Virus record (IMG/VR): IMGVR_UViG_3300032893_000009
Location: 54,882 to 118,881 of that record
Strand: one strand, 5' to 3'
From: a virus
Length of the DNA: 64,000 bases
Shown here: piece after piece, positions 59,024 to 64,000 of the stretch
How positions within the stretch are numbered: the first letter of the stretch is position 1
How the letters are laid out: each line of letters starts with the position of its first letter
Translations under genes and position numbers: made by a program
Notes under the pieces: generated by a model
Databases searched by the model: none
Told to the model about the DNA's origin: nothing
What the model saw: only the letters and a program-made list of their open reading frames with translations

Positions 59024-59566
59024 ATGCCTGAGAGCAAAGCGCATAGCATTGAATGGGCGCTTAAAGTTGCTGGTTGGATGAGCGAACAGGAGCTGTCCTA
59101 TCTCGCCGACGCGGCCAGCAGGAGCATGCTGATTGCCGAGATCGGCAGCTGGAAGGGACGGAGCACCTGTGCTCTGGCTGCCAACACCGAGGGTCTGGTG
59201 GTTGCAGTGGATACTTTTCAGGGGTCGCCGGAGCACCAGTGGGAGCTGGGTCAGCACGAGCCTCAATGGCTTATCGGCGAGTTCATGCGCAACACGTACG
59301 GCCTTCCGGTCGTGTCTGTGGTTGCAACTTCTGTTGCGGCAGCGTGGATGTTTCAGTGCCACCGGTTCGACATGATCTTCATCGACGCCGGGCATGAGCC
59401 ACAGGAGGTGGAGCAGGACATCAGATCATGGGGGCCGCTTCTGAAGACGGGTGGCATCCTGTGCGGCCATGACTACCGGAATGAGTACCCCGGAATCATG
59501 GAGGTTGTAAAACGTCTGGTACCACAATTCAGAGTCGTTGATTCTATCTGGACTACCGAGGTATAA
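59024..59566 (+). CDS. Class I SAM methyltransferase (Methyltransf_24-like)
   Basis: 180 residues. IAEIGSWKGRSTCALAAN is motif I, followed by VVAVDTF and MIFIDAGHEPQEVEQDIRSW, then GGILCGHDYR. This is the cephalosporin-hydroxylase-like small-molecule or sugar O-methyltransferase pattern. It pairs with the adjacent glycosyltransferase. Confidence 0.8.
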   Translation: MPESKAHSIEWALKVAGWMSEQELSYLADAASRSMLIAEIGSWKGRSTCALAANTEGLVVAVDTFQGSPEHQWELGQHEPQWLIGEFMRNTYGLPVVSVVATSVAAAWMFQCHRFDMIFIDAGHEPQEVEQDIRSWGPLLKTGGILCGHDYRNEYPGIMEVVKRLVPQFRVVDSIWTTEV

Positions 59567-59569
59567 GAC

Positions 59570-60436
59570 ATGGAAAAGCACGGAACACGTCTCGCTAAAG
59601 ATCAGTGGCCTGCTATGCGAATCGACCTTGCGCCGATCCGTGAAAATCGCAGCCTGATGATAGCCATGCCCGCCTACGGCGGCAATGTGCATGTCAACAC
59701 CGCTCTCTCGCTGTGGGGTCTGGAAACCCTGCTGATGCAGGCAGGCATCCAGCACAACCACATCGTCACCTACAACGATCCTTATGTCAGCTTCGCGCGC
59801 AACCGGCTGACCGCGTTGTTTCTGCAGAGCGACTACACCGACATGCTGTTTGTGGATGCCGACGTGGAGTTCAATCCTGCAGACGCGCTCGGGCTGCTGC
59901 ACTTCGACAAGGACATCATCGGCGGCACGTATCCCCGGAAAGAGATCGACTGGGAGGCTGTGAAGCGCATCGCGCAGGAGAACCCGGGCATCGAACCGGA
60001 GAACCTTGGAGTGGCAGCGGGCGTATTCACCACCGGCTCGGTATGCGATACGATGCACCCCTTCGTTCCCACCAAGACGACGGAACTGGCGACGGGTTTC
60101 ATGTGCATCAAGCGGTCGGCGCTGGAGCGCATCGAACCATTCTGCCGGAAGTACCGGGTGGGGCCGATGGACCGGCCCAAGCAGCAGAGCGCGGAAGTCA
60201 TCATCAGGGGTGACTGGATCACCGACTTCTTCCCCTCCGGCGTCATCGGAGAGCAGTGGGTGGGAGACGACTTCCAGTTCTGCCGCAAGGCGACCGAGGC
60301 GGGCGTGGACCTGCATGTGTGCAGCTGGATGGAGATTGCTCATCATGGAACGCACCGGTTCCCCGGCAACATGCACATGGCGTGGCAATATAAGTACAAG
60401 AGGGAAATCGAGGCGGCCCAAGAGTCTGCCGTTTAG
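59570..60436 (+). CDS. GT-A glycosyltransferase (Anp1-like)
   Basis: 288 residues. MIAMPAYGGNVHVNTALS, the DxD motif MLFVDADVEFNP, IIGGTYPRKE and GDDFQFCRKATEAG follow the Anp1-type phage glycosyltransferase pattern. It may decorate the large appendage encoded next. Confidence 0.75.
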   Translation: MEKHGTRLAKDQWPAMRIDLAPIRENRSLMIAMPAYGGNVHVNTALSLWGLETLLMQAGIQHNHIVTYNDPYVSFARNRLTALFLQSDYTDMLFVDADVEFNPADALGLLHFDKDIIGGTYPRKEIDWEAVKRIAQENPGIEPENLGVAAGVFTTGSVCDTMHPFVPTKTTELATGFMCIKRSALERIEPFCRKYRVGPMDRPKQQSAEVIIRGDWITDFFPSGVIGEQWVGDDFQFCRKATEAGVDLHVCSWMEIAHHGTHRFPGNMHMAWQYKYKREIEAAQESAV

Positions 60437-60456
60437 ATCACCCCTTGCATAGCTCA

Positions 60457-60534
60457 GTGGGCGGTGGGGGATGGTGATTGCCTTCAGCAACGGCGCATGC
60501 TCGACAGGCAGTTTAATAACCCTCGCCCACTTTT
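60457..60534 (+). other. Structured leader or terminator before the appendage gene
   Basis: GTGGGCG (60457-60463) pairs with CGCCCAC (60524-60530), followed by TTTT. Inside, TGCCT (60479-60483) pairs with AGGCA (60506-60510). An AGCTCAGTGGG stretch resembles a tRNA D arm, but no T arm is present. Rod-like RNA, possibly a terminator or 5' UTR element. Confidence 0.4.
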
Positions 60535-60565
60535 CGGGCCACCCTGCTCCCTGCGAGGTGGTCTG

Positions 60566-63500
60566 ATGGCGATCACCCTAGTCCAGTCCAGCGCCACCGG
60601 CACCATCAGCTCTACAGGTGCCGGGCACCTGCTTGTCGTCACGCTGGTTCACGGTGCCGCCGCAGTCGTTCCGGCGCTGACGGACAACATGGGGTCGTCC
60701 TACGACTTCATTACGAAATCCACTACGTCCGAGTTAACCGTCTCCATTGCTTATCTTCTGGCCACTCCTTCGGGCATCACCTCCCTGTCGTCTTCCAACT
60801 GCACGATTACGAATGTGTGCGAATACTCGGGAGGAGCATTCACCCTCGATAAGTCTGCAAGCAACAGCGGCTCCGGTACAGGAACATCAGCAACCGCCGC
60901 CCTGTCCAGTTCCCTGACGCCGAGCGCGGCCAACGAACTGGTGGTGGCTGCTGTGGGAGCCTATGCGGGCACCCATACCGTCTCTTCTTTCTCCACCCCC
61001 ACCAACTTCACAGCCAGAAACTCCAATGGCACCACGACCGCCACGGCAGCCGAGGAATTCGACTGGATTCAGACCACGGCAACGGCCACGACGGCCTCCT
61101 CCACCGTCACCTACAACACCAGCAGCGGCACCAAGTATTGGGCTATAGTGGTGGCGGCTTTCACTGCCGCCGCCACTGCTGTTGTAGAAGAGATCAGCGA
61201 CAGCTGGTGGGGTGGTGTGCGCCAGTGCGCTGCCGGGGTGGCTCTCGCTGCGGTTGTCGCCGCCGGGTCGCTTGCTGTTCTTGCCGAGTCCACTGTTGAC
61301 GGCCTTCCTGATGAGCTGCCCTCCTCCGGTTCGGGCAGCTACACGCTGCAGGACTCATTCACAGGTACGGATTCTTTTGACGTAATTGTTGGTTACACCA
61401 CCTCCTTCGTCTACACTGCGCAGAACTTCACCGCGACCAAAAACTACACTCTCTCCCGAGTTGATCTTCTTTTAAAAATTGCGGCGGGCAGCCCTGTCTT
61501 CAGCATGACTGCCAGCATCTACTCCGATTCCGGCAGCACGTCGCCCGGAACGAAAATAGGGACGGCCTCCTTACCGGTTTCTGCCTCCACCGTGCTTGCC
61601 AACCCCGGCAGCATGATCCCCTTCGAGGGAATGAGCGTTCCGATTGTCGCCGGAACAACCTATTGGGTGGTCATCGAAACCAGTTCATACGACAGCTCCA
61701 ACTATGTGGGCTGGGGCTCCTATAACACCAGTTTATCCACGAATGCCGCCGACTCTGCCCCTGATGGCGTTACGTGGTCGCAGGTCAACAGCTACGCGCA
61801 GGGCATCCTTAACACCTACAGCAGCTCGGGTGCAGCTGTTGTCGATGAAGACTTCTGGATCAACCCGGTTGCTCCGGTGCAGGCAGCATTCAACTGCCCC
61901 CAGCACTGGGCATTTGAGCAGCACGAATCTTACCTGCCGAGTTGGAAGCCGGACGAGGATTACTGGCAGAACGAGGTTGATCCGGTCGTTGCTTCGATGG
62001 GTGCTCTTTACCTGCCTGACCCTGAAGAGATTCCTGCGCATACACTGCGTGGCACCGTCGATGAGGACTTCTGGGATAACCCGGTAGCACCTGTAGCAGC
62101 TTCCCTACTCTGGCCGCAGCCATTCTCCTTCGCTTTCTGTGATGACTGGGTGCAGTATGTCGTGCCGCCCAACTTCCTTGACGAAGATTTCTGGCTCAAC
62201 CCTGTAGCGCCGGTTACCCCGGTCGTGCCGAATCTCAGCAGTGCGGTTGCTAATGGGCAGCAAGACGAACTGTTCAGCGCAACCGGCTACATACTGCAGG
62301 AGTCCTTTTCAGGCACAGATACTTTTGACAACTATATCGGCTACGGCTTCTCGAATCTCTACACAGGTAAGACGTATCGCGCGGGTGTCTCATACACCCT
62401 GAGCAGAATTGACTTGTTCCTGAAGATCGGGGGTGGCAGCCCGTCCTTCAACATGACCGCCAGCATTTACACCAGTGTTGGCACATCACCTGCTATTCAG
62501 CCCGGAGTGCAGGTGGGAACGGGCTCCTCGCCTGTTGCATCTTCGACCGTATCTGCTGGCGGAGGTCTGGTTTCCTTTACAGGGCTGAATGTTCCGATTG
62601 TTGCCGGGACGACATACTGGGTGGTTGTTTCTATCGATGCACTCGGCGGCACAGACTACGTTGATTGGGAATCGTACACCTCCTCCTACGCACCCGATCA
62701 GGCCAAGTATTCTGCCGACGGCTCCACGTGGTCTGCTGTTAACAGCTACGAGCAGGGCATTTTCAACACCTACTCCAGCGGTGTGGCTGCGGTCATTGAT
62801 GAGGACTTCTGGCAGAACGAAGTTGATCCGGTTGTCGCCTCGATGGGTGCTCTTTATCTGCCGGACCCCGAGGAGATTCCTGCCAACAAGCTGTATGGAC
62901 AACCGGACGAAGACTTCTGGGTTAATTCTGTAGCTCCAGTCCCGCTTGCTTTTAGTCCGCTGCCGCTGTGGTCCTATGATCCCAGCGACATTGATTTTCA
63001 GCAGCAGGACGAAGACTTCTGGCAGAATCCAGTTGCTCCAGTTCAGGCTACTCTACTGGCACCCGCGCCATGGTCATTTGAGCAGCACGAGCAGGCCACC
63101 GCCCTGCACGGTCAGCCTGATGAAGACTTCTGGGTCAACTCTGTAGCTCCAGTACAGGCGACGCTGCTGTATCCAGCTCCGTGGCAGTTTGAGCAAAATG
63201 AACAAGCGGTTTTGTATGGTCAGCCTGATGAAGACTTCTGGGTCAACTCTGTAGCTCCAGTACAGGCGACGCTGCAGTATCCATCTCCGTGGCAGTTTGA
63301 TCAGGACGAATCTCCTACGCTGGAGGGACAACCAGACGAGGACTTCTGGATCAATCTCGTAGCTCCGGTACAAGCAACTCTGTCGTGGCCACAACAGTGG
63401 ACGTTTGATCCGAGTGAACAAGGTGCAGGTCTGCATGGTCAACCAGACGAGGACTTCTGGCAGAACCCAGTTGCCCCTGTTCAAGCTACTCTAGGACGTT

Positions 63501-64000
63501 TGTATCTGCCGGACCCCGAAGAGATCAGCGCAGCCACTTTGTACGGTGTGCCTGAAGAGCTGTTCTGGCAGAATCCTGTTGCCCCGGTTCCTGCAACACT
63601 GGGCAAGCTATACCTGCCGGACCCAGAGGAGATTCCTGCTGGCTACTTGTATGGTCAGCCTGATGAAGACCTCTGGCAGAATTCTGTAGCTCCTGTTCAG
63701 GCAACTCTGTTGTGGCCCCAGCCGTGGACGTTTGATCAGGATGAGCAAATTACCGGAGATCATGGTCAGCCTGATGAAGACTTCTGGGTCAATCCTGTAG
63801 CTCCAGTACAGGCGACGTTACTGTACCCGCAGCAAGGTGCCTTCGAGCAGCATGAGCAGGCCGTTCTGTCCGGTCAACCTGATGAAGATTACTGGCAGAA
63901 CCAAGTAGCCCCGGTCCCGGCTACCCTTCAGTATCCGCAGCCGTGGGTATTTGAACAGAACGAGCAGGCTGTTCTGTCTGGACAACCCGATGAGGACTTC
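60566..64000 (+). CDS. Giant tail-appendage protein with DEDFW repeats (3' partial)
   Basis: Open for 1145 codons and running off the window. Residues 1-~200 are a Ser/Thr-rich beta domain (MAITLVQSSATGTISSTG), followed by a short hydrophobic segment. Two ~170-residue beta domains follow (YTLSRVDLLLKIAAGSPVF and YTLSRIDLFLKIGGGSPSF), then tandem ~25-30-residue repeats with core GQPDEDFWxNxVAPVQATL, at least ten copies. The tract likely forms a fibrous stalk. Only the frame, not the family, is certain; a tail fibre or a surface appendage fits its place after glycosylation genes. Confidence 0.75.
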   Translation, partial: MAITLVQSSATGTISSTGAGHLLVVTLVHGAAAVVPALTDNMGSSYDFITKSTTSELTVSIAYLLATPSGITSLSSSNCTITNVCEYSGGAFTLDKSASNSGSGTGTSATAALSSSLTPSAANELVVAAVGAYAGTHTVSSFSTPTNFTARNSNGTTTATAAEEFDWIQTTATATTASSTVTYNTSSGTKYWAIVVAAFTAAATAVVEEISDSWWGGVRQCAAGVALAAVVAAGSLAVLAESTVDGLPDELPSSGSGSYTLQDSFTGTDSFDVIVGYTTSFVYTAQNFTATKNYTLSRVDLLLKIAAGSPVFSMTASIYSDSGSTSPGTKIGTASLPVSASTVLANPGSMIPFEGMSVPIVAGTTYWVVIETSSYDSSNYVGWGSYNTSLSTNAADSAPDGVTWSQVNSYAQGILNTYSSSGAAVVDEDFWINPVAPVQAAFNCPQHWAFEQHESYLPSWKPDEDYWQNEVDPVVASMGALYLPDPEEIPAHTLRGTVDEDFWDNPVAPVAASLLWPQPFSFAFCDDWVQYVVPPNFLDEDFWLNPVAPVTPVVPNLSSAVANGQQDELFSATGYILQESFSGTDTFDNYIGYGFSNLYTGKTYRAGVSYTLSRIDLFLKIGGGSPSFNMTASIYTSVGTSPAIQPGVQVGTGSSPVASSTVSAGGGLVSFTGLNVPIVAGTTYWVVVSIDALGGTDYVDWESYTSSYAPDQAKYSADGSTWSAVNSYEQGIFNTYSSGVAAVIDEDFWQNEVDPVVASMGALYLPDPEEIPANKLYGQPDEDFWVNSVAPVPLAFSPLPLWSYDPSDIDFQQQDEDFWQNPVAPVQATLLAPAPWSFEQHEQATALHGQPDEDFWVNSVAPVQATLLYPAPWQFEQNEQAVLYGQPDEDFWVNSVAPVQATLQYPSPWQFDQDESPTLEGQPDEDFWINLVAPVQATLSWPQQWTFDPSEQGAGLHGQPDEDFWQNPVAPVQATLGRLYLPDPEEISAATLYGVPEELFWQNPVAPVPATLGKLYLPDPEEIPAGYLYGQPDEDLWQNSVAPVQATLLWPQPWTFDQDEQITGDHGQPDEDFWVNPVAPVQATLLYPQQGAFEQHEQAVLSGQPDEDYWQNQVAPVPATLQYPQPWVFEQNEQAVLSGQPDEDF

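Noticed and set aside
60447-60530. tRNA gene (AGCTCAGTGGG looks like a D arm)
   Set aside because: No T arm or acceptor partner within range; the region instead folds as one long rod.

Overview
The window reads as an internal part of a large, GC-rich, tailed double-stranded DNA bacteriophage. Almost every gene is on the + strand. Genes are packed with ATGA or TAATG overlaps. There is a split terminase, a portal protein, a Mu-F-like head protein, a muramidase and a large repetitive tail appendage. No ribosomal RNA or housekeeping gene was seen. Many proteins carry Sec signal peptides, one carries a twin-arginine lipoprotein signal, and heptosyltransferase-like glycosyltransferases recur, so a Gram-negative host is likely. 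The secreted beta-helix protein combines Cys-containing GWSGTGSC repeats with a chitobiase C-terminal-like domain. That combination reminds me of soil Acidobacteriota, but this host assignment is inference only.

Layout. 1-7.6 kb: a recombination and replication module with an acidic ssDNA-binding-like protein, a RecA-like recombinase, a DnaX-like clamp loader, a fused Mre11-Rad50 (SbcD-SbcC) protein and a cold-shock protein. 7.6-9.9 kb: a glycosyltransferase, an FkbM methyltransferase and a sugar epimerase. 9.9-12.2 kb: the most striking element, five tandem Y RNAs directly upstream of a Ro60/Rsr (TROVE plus vWA) gene. 12.3-16.5 kb: small genes and a DUF932-like protein. 16.5-24 kb: four large secreted adhesin-like proteins. 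24-32.3 kb: head-associated proteins, muramidase, a holin-like protein, a Tat lipoprotein and a papain-like protease, interrupted by one minus-strand HNH-AP2 endonuclease. 32.3-44.6 kb: many small genes, an ART-like protein, a prohead-protease-like protein, glycosyltransferases (one with an intein) and a GroES-like protein. 44.6-46.6 kb: the terminase large subunit in two genes, with a zinc-binding ORF between them. 46.6-51.9 kb: small accessory genes with strong promoters and a tRNA-like structured RNA. 51.9-53.8 kb: a Transposase_20-only protein followed by an 870-bp array of 36-bp repeats. 53.8-64 kb: a portal protein with two homologous inteins only nine residues apart, small virion genes, a methyltransferase, a glycosyltransferase and the start of a giant DEDFW-repeat appendage that runs off the end.

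The Y RNA call rests on folding each unit by hand. Each has its own lower stem built from different bases in every copy. Inside it lie a bulged C, a CGA:UUG (once CGG:UUG) helix, a second copy-specific stem, a GUUAUCU/GUUCUCU box and an ACAACUUGCC strand, the layout of the Ro-binding stem of animal Y RNAs. Two units carry a complete tRNA-like body entered through the anticodon stem, with the acceptor stem capped by a loop. One carries only a T arm and capped acceptor, and two carry none. A promoter of a class found seven times in this window would start transcription at the first base pair of unit 1. The model is one transcript giving five Y RNAs plus the Ro protein that binds them.

Limits: all calls are by eye from sequence. 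No database search, covariance model or structure prediction was run.
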